A DNA stretch of 16,769 nucleotides. Source: Halanaerobiaceae bacterium. Its GTDB lineage: Bacteria > Bacillota > Halanaerobiia > Halanaerobiales > DTU029. The translations under genes were made by a program, and so were the position numbers. The first letter of the stretch is position 1. The number at the start of each line of letters is the position of its first letter. The notes beneath the pieces were generated by a model. It was not told the DNA's origin and ran no database searches. It saw only the letters and a program-made list of their open reading frames with translations. The DNA is taken from the NCBI GenBank assembly GCA_012521855.1, contig JAAYLO010000255.1, forward strand, positions 1 through 16,769, written 5' to 3'. Positions 5,642-14,006 of the stretch are shown here, in pieces.

Positions 5642-7213
5642 TCAGTCATCCAGGCCTTTATATCTTCTGGCACAATACTCCATATCCCGCAAGGCCCGCC
5701 AGGACCAGTTGAAAAATTTAACCTTCCATTCACTCCCCATGGTGTTTGTTTCTATGGAAGTAATACCATAATTGTTGTCGTCAAAGTAAAAAAACATATG
5801 TCCATTCTTAACGAGTAAATCCATGAAAAGCAGTTCATTATAAGTTATCTTATCTGTAAACTGGCGGCTGTAAAGAAAATTCCAGCTAGGTTCTCTTTTC
5901 TCCAGGCCCAGTACTGCAGATATGAAACCCGAACAATCCAGTCCCGCGGTTCCAGGGATATAATTGGGGGTAATCCCGAGATTGCCTGCAGCAGCTCCCT
6001 TATCAATGGCATCCAGGAAGTTGTCCCATTTCTGATTTGTACTTTTTTTATGCAAAGAATCAAATCCACCCCAGCAGTATGGGATACCCTCCATCTCCCT
6101 TTCTTCATCAATGCCCTGTAAATAATATGGCATGAAAACATCACTTAATCTGGAAGCATTCTTCCGGGGGTTATAGATCCACCTGAGATTAATAAGCTCT
6201 ACAGCTTTATTATAAAGGGCTATTCTTTTAGTATAGTCTTCAGCTGCCCCCCGGGCGTTTTTACCGGTATCATCAGCTTCATCTTCAGTATTTTCTTCAG
6301 AACTTAAGACCAGCTCATTAACCTCAGTAAAGTCCAGCCTGTAAACCTTCACACTTTCTTCCAATATCAGGAGCTGATAGGTATTCCCGCTTTCACTTAC
6401 AGAGATATAATTATAGGGAGTGATGTAATTTTTATCATTGATTGTTTCAAATATACCCAGCAATTCCCCTGTATAACTGTACTTACAGACAATCTCCCTG
6501 ATCTCAATCCTGTCTTCCTTATCCTCTATTTCTGTTCCCAGGATGTAGATGTTTTTATATTTATCTAAAGAGAGCAGTCTTTTATACACCCTGTCTCCAG
6601 CAACAGGCAGTCTGTATTCATCAAGGGGCAGTCCCCCCTTCGTATCATGAAAAGGAAAATAAACATGGTCATTGCTATAAAAAACAGATATCTGGCTATG
6701 AAAATAATCTTTGATAAAACAAACAGGGAGTCCAATCTCCAGAACATTTTGTTTTGCTGTATTGGCCATTATGGCAGGAACAGTAAATTCCTTTACTGTC
6801 TCCTTATCTGCTAGAGATATCCCGCTTATCTTACCTGTATCCTCAAAAATATAGAGAAAACCTGCATTTACTGCTATATCCCTGGGTTGTGAAAAAGCAG
6901 ATATATTTATCTCCTCAATCAATTCATTTTTGTGAAAGACCAGTATCTTGCCTGTGGCATAATTAGATAAGTAGATCCTCTCCTCATCATCTACGGCAAA
7001 AGTTTCTATTCCAGAACTTAATACAGCTTTATCATCCCGCCGCAAGAAGTAATCAAGGATATTCTTATCCTCTCTTAAAATTTCCAGTATTTCCAGAGAG
7101 CTGTTTTCCAGGCTTTCAGCTTCATTTTCCTGTGCATTTAATATGGTACTATTTGTGCCGGACAGGAGAAGCATCAGAGAAAAGAGAATAATTTTTAGCA
7201 ATCTGTTTTTCAT
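5642..7213 (-). CDS. Exported two-part protein: beta-propeller-like region plus NlpC/P60-like hydrolase
   Basis: The 523-residue protein starts with a signal peptide (MKNRLLKIILFSLMLLLSG, likely cut after LNA). Residues about 60-300 contain repeated strand-rich units such as SGIETFAVDDEERIYLSN, ISAFSQPRDIAVNAGFLYI and LSLDKYKNIYILG, which look like blades of an NHL/SMP-30-type propeller. An acidic linker (about 305-320) leads to a C-terminal domain with PYCWGG (379-384), LDCSGF with candidate nucleophile Cys427, and GHMFFYFD with candidate His472, the layout of NlpC/P60 cysteine peptidases that cut gamma-D-Glu-diaminopimelate bonds in peptidoglycan. The domain is divergent, so activity is inferred. 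Start: ATG 7211-7213 with AAGGAG upstream; the frame extends 11 codons further but without a ribosome site. It follows dapA by 19 bases. Confidence 0.78.
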   Translation of the reverse strand: MKNRLLKIILFSLMLLLSGTNSTILNAQENEAESLENSSLEILEILREDKNILDYFLRRDDKAVLSSGIETFAVDDEERIYLSNYATGKILVFHKNELIEEINISAFSQPRDIAVNAGFLYIFEDTGKISGISLADKETVKEFTVPAIMANTAKQNVLEIGLPVCFIKDYFHSQISVFYSNDHVYFPFHDTKGGLPLDEYRLPVAGDRVYKRLLSLDKYKNIYILGTEIEDKEDRIEIREIVCKYSYTGELLGIFETINDKNYITPYNYISVSESGNTYQLLILEESVKVYRLDFTEVNELVLSSEENTEDEADDTGKNARGAAEDYTKRIALYNKAVELINLRWIYNPRKNASRLSDVFMPYYLQGIDEEREMEGIPYCWGGFDSLHKKSTNQKWDNFLDAIDKGAAAGNLGITPNYIPGTAGLDCSGFISAVLGLEKREPSWNFLYSRQFTDKITYNELLFMDLLVKNGHMFFYFDDNNYGITSIETNTMGSEWKVKFFNWSWRALRDMEYCARRYKGLDD

Positions 7214-7232
7214 TATACTGCTCCTTATTATT

Positions 7233-8102
7233 CTAGCTGCTCTCAAGAACCCCGTTCAGTTCACTGGCAAGCCCGTTTGATATTCTGAGTATGGGCAGCC
7301 TTGTTTCCAGAGATCTGATCAGATTCAGTTTCTTCAGGCAGTACTTCAATGGGGCAGGATTGGGTTCTTTAAACAACAATGGGATTACCTTGTATAAGCT
7401 CTTCCATTTCTCAAAGGCTTTTTTGTATTCACCATCAATGACAAGTTTATAAACATCCACAAAATCTGAAGTAAACAGATGAGAAGAAGCCAGTATTCCG
7501 CCGTCTCCGCCATTTACAAGAGTTATGTAGAAAAGAATGTCTTCCCCCGTAAGGACAGAAAAACCCTCAGGTTTATTTATCAAGAGTTCCATGGATTGTT
7601 TTATATCTCCTGAGGAGTCTTTTATCCCTATTATATTTTTTATTTCTGCTAACCTGTATATGGTCTCATTTTCGATATTCCTCCCTGTCCGGTAGGGAAT
7701 ATTATAAATAATTATATTCAGATCTGTATTCTCTGCAATGGTCCGGAAGTGTTCATAGATTCCCCTCTGATCTGGTCTATTGTAATATGGACTGACGGAT
7801 AGAATACCATCAATTCTATATTTCTCTAATAATTTCAGCTTCCGGACTACATTCCTGGTATAATTTCCCCCAACTCCGATCATGACAGGAACACGATTGT
7901 TTACATATTCTACCGTCTTTTCCACCAATTCCAGAAACTCATCTTCTTCTATTACGGGAGATTCACCAGTAGTTCCGAGAGGAATAATACCACTGATTCC
8001 CTGTTTGATATAATGGTCAATCAGCCCCTTATATGATACAAAATCAATCTTATTCTCATAAAATGGTGTAATTACAGGGAGCCATACCCCTTCGATTTTC
8101 AT
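7233..8102 (-). CDS. dapA: 4-hydroxy-tetrahydrodipicolinate synthase
   Basis: This 289-residue class I aldolase condenses pyruvate with aspartate semialdehyde, the first step of the lysine/diaminopimelate branch. The important residues fall at the same numbers as in the E. coli enzyme: T44-T45 in GTTGES, Y107 in SPYYNRP, Y133 and R138 in YNIPYRTG, and the Schiff-base K161 in GIKDSSGD. R138 favours the true synthase over related sialate or KDG aldolases. Start: ATG 8100-8102, eight bases after GAGGAG; the GTG three codons upstream touches that site and is unlikely. No other lysine gene is nearby; instead it lies between an amidohydrolase and a putative peptidoglycan hydrolase, so a dedicated or paralogous role is conceivable. 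Confidence 0.9.
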   Translation of the reverse strand: MKIEGVWLPVITPFYENKIDFVSYKGLIDHYIKQGISGIIPLGTTGESPVIEEDEFLELVEKTVEYVNNRVPVMIGVGGNYTRNVVRKLKLLEKYRIDGILSVSPYYNRPDQRGIYEHFRTIAENTDLNIIIYNIPYRTGRNIENETIYRLAEIKNIIGIKDSSGDIKQSMELLINKPEGFSVLTGEDILFYITLVNGGDGGILASSHLFTSDFVDVYKLVIDGEYKKAFEKWKSLYKVIPLLFKEPNPAPLKYCLKKLNLIRSLETRLPILRISNGLASELNGVLESS

Positions 8103-8114
8103 AATGATCACTCC

Positions 8115-8201
8115 TCATACAAACTTTTTCTTAGTCAAGGCGTTTACAAAAACACTGAAGAGCAAAATAACTGCAGCAAATAAAGGACAAACCAGTTCCA
8201 T
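8115..8201 (-). CDS. Possible 28-aa hydrophobic microprotein (or remnant) before dapA
   Basis: From an ATG at 8199-8201 the frame encodes MELVCPLFAAVILLFSVFVN then a lysine-rich end (LTKKKFV), the make-up of a one-helix membrane peptide. Its stop TGA (8115-8117) overlaps the dapA ribosome site. The same frame is open upstream through another hydrophobic, basic stretch (FLRKSIRAILIICF) right back to the amidohydrolase stop codon, so a 40-50-residue version is possible, with AAGGAG at that stop but only an ATA or TTT where a start should be. No good ribosome site precedes the ATG. I do not recognise the sequence; it may be a decayed end of a transporter gene. Confidence 0.3.
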   Translation of the reverse strand: MELVCPLFAAVILLFSVFVNALTKKKFV

Positions 8202-8258
8202 GAAACAAATTATTATTAAAATGGCCCTGATGGATTTCCGTAAAAATATTTCCTCTCC

Positions 8259-9728
8259 TTAATCAAAATAGCTGCGGATTAGCTCACCGGCCCTGACATC
8301 CCGGTGAATCCCTTCTTCATCTATTACCACCTGTCCGTTCACGAGGACATAATAAATCCCTTCCGAATACTGTGCAGGATTAATTATATCAGCCTTATCC
8401 TCGATTTCATCATAATTGAAAACAACAATATCTGCATCCATTCCTTCCTGTATACGGCCCATCTTTCTAAGTGCCGGTACCTCTTCTTCAAGGAGCTGTG
8501 CCGGTAAGAGGGTCATCTTTTTCACTGCGTCCATCAGGGAAATCACCTTTTCATCACGGACATATTTTGCTATTACCCTCGAAAAACACCCTGCACCCCG
8601 GGGATGATTGTTCATACCCGGGCCTCTTCCATAGGGATCGGGCTCAATCATACCATCACTGCCGATCATTATATAATCTTCCTTAAGTGACCTGACCAGA
8701 TCTTCCTCAGGTATAGCATATGCTGCTACCAGAACCCCCTTTTCAGACCTATACTTCTTAAAACTTTCTTCTGTCATCCTCTCTTCATGACCAATTAACT
8801 GCAAATCATCATAATCTATCCGGAATCTCTCCTGCCAGCCCTCATCAAAGCGCGGAGAAGACAGACGGGTAGCCCAGTAATTATAGGGATAGGTACATGC
8901 TGTTACCCTTAACCCCTCTGCCCTGGCCTGGCGCAGCAGAGCCAGTGACTCCTCCATGGAAAAGGTTCCGCCAGTACTGTTTATATGGTCAATGTGAATG
9001 GCAGCACCTGTTTCCCTGGCATAATCCAGTACCTCATTTATTCCATCAATATTATTGCCGCCACTCCCGAACATTGTTGAATAACGCAGATGAAAGAAAA
9101 CCGGAACATTATATTCAGCTGCCAGTTTCATCAATGGGACAATTTCATCTCTTTTTGTCCCGGGATAGTACTCCAGACTGAAGGATATGGCCATGGCCCC
9201 TTCTTTCAGGGCTTTTTCTGCTGCCTCTGCCAATTTCTCTATTTCTTCACTGGTCAGCCTGAGATAAGGATTTGGCTGCATTCTACTTCTCATTTTAGCA
9301 ACAAAAAAGGAAGTTCCATAATTCAGGGGCGGGTCCAGTTTGTTGTGTTTTTCAAAATATTCAGCAGGGCTTACTGCTCCGCCATGCAGGGCCAGATTGG
9401 TGGTAACACCGTCTGCCAGCTTATACCAGGACCCGATTGGATTGGGATCATAAGAAAGGGGGTCAATAAAACCGGGTACAACCACCAGGCCTGTGGCATC
9501 AATTACCCTTTTACCGGACAAAGGCTCCCTGCTGATCCGGACTATCTGTCTACCATTAATTCCTATATTGAGGCCAGCTTCATCCCTTTCAGTTTCCGGG
9601 TCAATAACCCGTCCATTCAGTATTACTATATCATACAGATCCCCGGCCGGTACAGGAAAAGATATAGATAAACAGAAAAGGAAACATAGCAAATATGGGA
9701 TTACCCTTCTGTAAAAGCTGAAAAACAC
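8259..9728 (-). CDS. Exported D-aminoacylase-like amidohydrolase with altered metal site
   Basis: The 489-residue protein has an N-terminal signal or anchor segment (about 8-27) and then the amidohydrolase fold: small beta domain with ILNGRVIDPETERDEAGLNI, a TIM barrel, and a C-terminal return GRIQEGMDADIVVFN. Family residues seen are FFHLRY (H213), AIHIDHINS (H245/H248), IGSDGM (D358) and NHPRGAG (H375), all typical of N-acyl-D-amino-acid deacylases. The usual first metal motif GFIDxHxH is replaced by GFIDPLSYDPN (86-96), and the Cys motif that follows GVTT is replaced by NLALHGG (H115). The substrate is therefore uncertain; a D-amino-acid-containing peptide or amide is a fair guess. Start is GTG 9726-9728 with GGGGAG six bases upstream. 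It probably heads the envelope cassette with dapA downstream. Confidence 0.82.
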   Translation of the reverse strand: MFFSFYRRVIPYLLCFLFCLSISFPVPAGDLYDIVILNGRVIDPETERDEAGLNIGINGRQIVRISREPLSGKRVIDATGLVVVPGFIDPLSYDPNPIGSWYKLADGVTTNLALHGGAVSPAEYFEKHNKLDPPLNYGTSFFVAKMRSRMQPNPYLRLTSEEIEKLAEAAEKALKEGAMAISFSLEYYPGTKRDEIVPLMKLAAEYNVPVFFHLRYSTMFGSGGNNIDGINEVLDYARETGAAIHIDHINSTGGTFSMEESLALLRQARAEGLRVTACTYPYNYWATRLSSPRFDEGWQERFRIDYDDLQLIGHEERMTEESFKKYRSEKGVLVAAYAIPEEDLVRSLKEDYIMIGSDGMIEPDPYGRGPGMNNHPRGAGCFSRVIAKYVRDEKVISLMDAVKKMTLLPAQLLEEEVPALRKMGRIQEGMDADIVVFNYDEIEDKADIINPAQYSEGIYYVLVNGQVVIDEEGIHRDVRAGELIRSYFD

Positions 9729-9774
9729 AATTCTCTCCCCTCACTTTATCATATTATCCCTATATAAAGGTCCA

Positions 9775-10785
9775 TCATAATGAAAGGCCCATGCTTCGCT
9801 TGACGATATCCAGTGTATCTCCGGCAATTTCAGTTGCCCGCTCTCTGCCTTCTTTCAATATATTATTTAAATAAGTCTCTTCCCTGATGATTTCTTCAAA
9901 TCTTGCCTGTATTGGTTTCAGGGTTTCTACTACTACATCGATCAACTCCTTCTTTAAGGTGCCGTAATTGCTGTTTTCAAAATGTTTTTCTATTTCTTCC
10001 CTCGATTTTCCGGTTAGGGCTTCATACAATACCAGCATATTTTTTACTCCCGGCGAAGCATATTCAAAACGCAGTTCCCTGTTGGAATCAGTGGTAGCTT
10101 TCATGATTGTATCTTTAACCGTATCAGGCGGATCAAGGAGTCCTATGGAATGTCTTTTCTTAACTTCACCAATACTTTTACTCATCTTGCTTTCAGGATC
10201 ATCAAAACCCATAATCCTGGCACCGCTTTTCCTCATTAATTCTTCAGGTATCTTAAATACTTCTCCATACATATGATTGAAGCGTTGAGCTATATCCCTG
10301 GTAATCTCAATATGTTGTTTCTGGTCTTCTCCAACAGGGACATAATCTGTTTTATATAATAAAATATCTGCTGCCATCAATACTGGATAATCAAACAGGC
10401 CCGTTCCAACAGTCTCCAGGCTTTCCGCTTTTGACTTAAATTGTGTCATTCTTTCCAGCCAGCCCATCGGGGTAACACAGTTTAAAAGCCAGGCCAGCTC
10501 GGCATGCTGGGTTACCTGGGACTGGATGAATATTGTTGATTTATCAGGATCAATCCCACAGGCCAGATAAAGGGCTGCCGCTTCCTTAACTTTTCTGCGT
10601 AAATAATCTGGCTTTACTTTTTCAGGAATGGTTAATGAATGTAAATCAACTATGCAGAAGATATTATCATACTGATCCTGATTCTCTACCCATAAACTTA
10701 AGGCACCTACGTAATTACCAATATGAATTTGTCCTGTCGGTTGAATACCTGAAAAAACCCGTTTTTTCTTAAGATTTGTTTCCAT
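9775..10785 (-). CDS. trpS: Tryptophan--tRNA ligase
   Basis: The 336-residue class I aminoacyl-tRNA synthetase charges tRNA(Trp). PTGQIHIGNYVG carries the HIGH signature (HIGN, 21-24), and SKMSKSIGEV carries KMSKS (200-204). Length matches bacterial TrpRS (about 330). The ATG has a strong ribosome site, GGAGGT seven bases upstream. It lies 37 bases after azlD with no T-box-like leader in between, so it is either co-transcribed with azlCD or driven from a promoter I cannot identify. Confidence 0.96.
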   Translation of the reverse strand: METNLKKKRVFSGIQPTGQIHIGNYVGALSLWVENQDQYDNIFCIVDLHSLTIPEKVKPDYLRRKVKEAAALYLACGIDPDKSTIFIQSQVTQHAELAWLLNCVTPMGWLERMTQFKSKAESLETVGTGLFDYPVLMAADILLYKTDYVPVGEDQKQHIEITRDIAQRFNHMYGEVFKIPEELMRKSGARIMGFDDPESKMSKSIGEVKKRHSIGLLDPPDTVKDTIMKATTDSNRELRFEYASPGVKNMLVLYEALTGKSREEIEKHFENSNYGTLKKELIDVVVETLKPIQARFEEIIREETYLNNILKEGRERATEIAGDTLDIVKRSMGLSL

Positions 10786-10822
10786 GTTTTATACCTCCAG
10801 TTATAATTTGATTCCACAATTT

Positions 10823-11128
10823 TTATATTATAAGTTCAACAAGAAAAACAGATAGACAGGCAAGCATTGCAACCCTGAAAAGGCTTTGGCCCCTGTAGGC
10901 CAGTATAAGGGATACTATAAATCCGGTAAGGCCGGACCAGATATTTTCTGTAGCACTTAATATGGCCGGGAAAGTCATCACAGCCAGGGTAACATAAGGC
11001 ACATAATACAGGAATGATTTAATATAAATACTCTTTATTTCTTTCCGGAATAAAATCAGGGGTGCCAATCTAATCAGATATGTAACAGCGGCCATAATCA
11101 GGATATATACATATACATTATTCCTCAT
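10823..11128 (-). CDS. azlD: AzlD-type branched-chain amino-acid export subunit
   Basis: This 101-residue protein with about four hydrophobic segments (first one IMAAVTYLIRLAPLILF) is the small partner of AzlC. Together they export branched-chain amino acids and their analogues across the cytoplasmic membrane. The ATG at 11126-11128 has GGTGAT just upstream and is preferred over GTG codons four codons earlier. It overlaps the end of azlC by 11 bases, so the two are translationally coupled. Confidence 0.88.
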   Translation of the reverse strand: MRNNVYVYILIMAAVTYLIRLAPLILFRKEIKSIYIKSFLYYVPYVTLAVMTFPAILSATENIWSGLTGFIVSLILAYRGQSLFRVAMLACLSVFLVELII

Positions 11129-11831
11129 CTCTATCACCACTTACAGGAAATAGAAATGCTGCACCACCTGCTATTAATATTGTCAGGATTATTATTTTGA
11201 AACCCAATGATATCTTATTGATTACAGGAATATATGCAAAAAGCAGGCTTACAAGAATAGACAATAGAATTATTCCTGCCAGTATTCGGTCTCCTTTTGC
11301 CGGCGGTATAATTACTGCTATAAACATCGCATATAGGGCAATACTCAAAGCACTTACTATCCGCTCAGGCAAAATACTGCCGGAAACAATCCCCGCCAGT
11401 GTGCCCAGTGCCCAGCCCGGCATGGCCATATTCATCAATCCATAATTATAAAAAGGATGGAGCCTGCCCTTTTTACAAACAGATACAGCAAAAATCTCAT
11501 CTGTAATACCAGCGGCCAGTAAAAATCTATGAAAAAAAGCTTTATCTGTATCTATTTTCTGGGACAGAGAACAGGACATTAGAAAATATCTCAGATTAAT
11601 AATTGACTGGGCAACGGCCATTTCTATATAGCCCGCTGAATTAGCAATCAGGCCGAGTGCTGCAAATTGTCCGGCAGATGTATAATTAGTTGCTGACATA
11701 AATACTGCCTGAAAAGGGCTGAGGCCATAGTTCCCGGCAAGTATACCAAAGCTAAATGATACGGCAAAATAACCCAGTGCTATAGGAATACCGTCTTTAA
11801 GACCATTTTTCCAATATGTAAGATTATTCAA
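11118..11831 (-). CDS. azlC: AzlC-type branched-chain amino-acid permease, large subunit
   Basis: The 237-residue membrane protein has the AzlC signature near its start: KDGIPIALGYFAVSFSFGIL, then SATNYTSAGQFAALGL. Several membrane helices follow. The ribosome site GGAGG (around 11841-11845) lies nine bases upstream of TTG 11829-11831, which I take as the start (protein begins MNNLTYWKNG). A TTG three codons earlier touches the ribosome site and is unlikely. It begins 19 bases after the ptsI stop and overlaps azlD. Confidence 0.9.
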   Translation of the reverse strand: MNNLTYWKNGLKDGIPIALGYFAVSFSFGILAGNYGLSPFQAVFMSATNYTSAGQFAALGLIANSAGYIEMAVAQSIINLRYFLMSCSLSQKIDTDKAFFHRFLLAAGITDEIFAVSVCKKGRLHPFYNYGLMNMAMPGWALGTLAGIVSGSILPERIVSALSIALYAMFIAVIIPPAKGDRILAGIILLSILVSLLFAYIPVINKISLGFKIIILTILIAGGAAFLFPVSGDRDEE

Positions 11832-11850
11832 TTTTAACAACCTCCAATAT

Positions 11851-13572
11851 TTACCGCAGGTTCATACTGATAAGATATTCCTCTATTTCTGAAGCAATGG
11901 TCATATTCATTACTTTTTCAAGATGATAATCAAGTTCTTTCCGGTCAATTTTTCTGATCAGTTTTTTTGTCTCAAGTATGTAAGCACTACTCATACTTAG
12001 TTCAGTTATTCCCATGGCGATAAAAATAGGAACAAGATACGGGTTAGCAGCAGCCTCCCCGCAGACACTGACAGCGATACCCTCATTTTTAGCAGCCTTT
12101 ACTACATGATTTATCAATTTCAATACTGCAGGATGATATGGTGAATAAAGACCGGCTATTTTACTGTTGTTCCTGTCTACAGCAATGGTATATTGAATAA
12201 GATCATTTGTCCCGATACTGAAAAAGTCTACTTCCTTTGCAAATACATCAGCCAGTATAGCTGTAGAAGGAATTTCTATCATTAGGCCTATCTCTATATT
12301 CCGGTTATATTCAATATTCTCCTGCTCCAGCTCGTTTTCTATATCTATTATCAATCCTTTAACCTTCCTCAGTTCTTCAATTGAAGAAATAAAAGGTATC
12401 AATATCTTGATATTACCATGACAACTGGCCCGTAACAGGGCTTTCAGCTGAACCCGGAAGATATCCTGCCTCTCCAGGGAAATACGGATACCCCTCCAGC
12501 CGAGGAAGGGATTGATTTCCTTTGGGGCATCAAAATACGGTAAGTCTTTATCTCCCCCAATATCAATAAGCCTGATTACTACCGGTTTCCCTTTCATCTT
12601 TTCAGCTATCTCTCGATAGATTCTGTACTGCCTTTCTTCATCAAGGAGATGTTCTTCCTTTAGAAAGAAAAATTCCGTCCGCAAAAGCCCTATCCCGTCT
12701 CCATTTACCTGAAAAACTGAGTTTATTTCATCCAGTGAGTTGATGTTTGCAGCCAGTTCAATTTTACAGCCATCTCTGGTTACAGAAAGTTCATCTTTCA
12801 GTTTCAGGAGTTCTTTTTCTTTTTTATTATACAGCACAATTTTATGTTTATACAATTCAAGGGTCTCTTCATCAGGCTCAACAATAACTTCCCCTTTTAC
12901 AGCATCAAGAATTATGGTTTCACCGTTTTTAACATGATTCAGGATGTTTTCCTCTACATAAATCACCGTAGGAATCATCAGGCTCTTTGCTATAATTGTA
13001 GTATGGGCAGTCATACCGCCTTCTGTCAGGACAAAGCCGGCCAGCCTTTCCTTATTAATAAGGGCAGTCTCGGAAGGGGTTAAATCTTCAGCCACTATTA
13101 CTGAGCTTTCAAACAAATCTATAAGCTTGCTGCTTTTTCCATCCAGGGCATTCAAAATAAGATTTACAACATCCTGTATATCCTTCAGCCTTTCTTTAAA
13201 ATAATTATTGTTGAGCTTCATAAACTTTTCACTTAGATCATCTACAGCCTGCTTAATTGCTCCTTCAACATTTATTTTCTCATTTTTTATCAGGTCTTTG
13301 ATGGTTTCATCAAGAACAGGGTCATTTAACATATGTATATGGGCATCAAAAATCTGTGCTTCCATCGTACCCAGATCATGATCTGCCTCTTTTTTTATCT
13401 CCCTTAATATTTTGTTGGCTTTCTCCTTTGCCGCATCAAAAAGTCTGATTTCTATCTCAATCTGGTCTTCAGTTATCTTATAACAATTTATTATGGGCTT
13501 TCTTTTTGAATACTTAAATACCCTTCCTATAACGATTCCCTTTGAAACCGGTACTCCCTTAAAAGTCATCAT
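11851..13572 (-). CDS. ptsI: Phosphoenolpyruvate-protein phosphotransferase (PTS enzyme I)
   Basis: The 573-residue enzyme I takes phosphate from phosphoenolpyruvate and passes it to HPr. The N-terminal domain (about 1-225) includes the phospho-histidine motif TEGGMTAHTTIIAKSL (H190; here TAH instead of the commoner TSH). The PEP-binding barrel (about 260-545) has LLRTEFFF (R298), DIGGDKDLPY, LMIEIPSTA, SIGTNDLIQYTIAVDR and SVCGEAAA (catalytic C504). There is no GAF domain, so it is PtsI rather than PtsP. Two ATGs in tandem start it, with GGAAGGTG some distance upstream. Its HPr partner gene is about 10 kb to the left. It follows the DUF1232 gene by 54 bases and precedes azlC closely. Confidence 0.95.
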   Translation of the reverse strand: MMTFKGVPVSKGIVIGRVFKYSKRKPIINCYKITEDQIEIEIRLFDAAKEKANKILREIKKEADHDLGTMEAQIFDAHIHMLNDPVLDETIKDLIKNEKINVEGAIKQAVDDLSEKFMKLNNNYFKERLKDIQDVVNLILNALDGKSSKLIDLFESSVIVAEDLTPSETALINKERLAGFVLTEGGMTAHTTIIAKSLMIPTVIYVEENILNHVKNGETIILDAVKGEVIVEPDEETLELYKHKIVLYNKKEKELLKLKDELSVTRDGCKIELAANINSLDEINSVFQVNGDGIGLLRTEFFFLKEEHLLDEERQYRIYREIAEKMKGKPVVIRLIDIGGDKDLPYFDAPKEINPFLGWRGIRISLERQDIFRVQLKALLRASCHGNIKILIPFISSIEELRKVKGLIIDIENELEQENIEYNRNIEIGLMIEIPSTAILADVFAKEVDFFSIGTNDLIQYTIAVDRNNSKIAGLYSPYHPAVLKLINHVVKAAKNEGIAVSVCGEAAANPYLVPIFIAMGITELSMSSAYILETKKLIRKIDRKELDYHLEKVMNMTIASEIEEYLISMNLR

Positions 13573-13626
13573 CTGTTATACCACACCTTCCGCATCTTTC
13601 TATCTGTTTTCAGTTATTACCTTTTA

Positions 13627-13929
13627 CTAATTTATCTCATAATCATCCTGCCCGATATCAATTGTATCTTTTTCTTTCTTTTTATTCCCGCCGTCATAGC
13701 CTGTCCCGTTATAATATCTGTTCAGTAGTGATTTAACAAGCGGCCACATAAATAGCAGGACGGCTATATCATCCAGATGACCTGAAAATGGTATCAGGTC
13801 TGGAATAATATCAAAAGGAAAAAGCAAATATATGGCAGGCAAGAGAAACAACAATTTTTCCCCGATATTTACATCCTTCGCAAACAGGTATCGGATAATT
13901 TTTAAAAAAATTGAACTAATTCCTGACAT
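13627..13929 (-). CDS. YkvA/DUF1232-family small membrane protein
   Basis: The 100-residue protein carries the DUF1232 signature YLLFPFDIIPDLIPFSGHLDDIAVLLF (about 34-60), two hydrophobic stretches, and a charged, lysine- and aspartate-rich tail. The family is widespread and poorly understood; some members are linked to stress or membrane functions. The ATG at 13927-13929 has only a weak GGGG ribosome site. It likely leads the transcript containing ptsI and azlCD, but functional relation is not evident. Confidence 0.85.
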   Translation of the reverse strand: MSGISSIFLKIIRYLFAKDVNIGEKLLFLLPAIYLLFPFDIIPDLIPFSGHLDDIAVLLFMWPLVKSLLNRYYNGTGYDGGNKKKEKDTIDIGQDDYEIN

Positions 13930-14006
13930 GAAAATACCCCATTTAAAAAAAATTGGCCTGGAGAAAATATGTAACAGCCGTGATAAAAAAACAATCTTTA
14001 AATACT

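Noticed and set aside
5602..5733. 44-residue N-terminal extension of the FMN-binding protein
   Set aside because: It overlaps the 3' end of the NlpC/P60-like gene, has no ribosome site, and the membrane-anchor start at 5601 has one.
8130..8150. Catabolite (CcpA) cre site, since TGTAAACG occurs before dapA
   Set aside because: The right half does not complete the palindrome, and the sequence lies far from any identified promoter.
9090..9671. 193-codon plus-strand open frame
   Set aside because: Fully antisense to the well-supported amidohydrolase gene; composition looks like a shadow of that gene.
10786..10822. T-box or other tRNA-responsive leader before trpS
   Set aside because: Only 37 bases separate azlD and trpS, far too short for a T-box.
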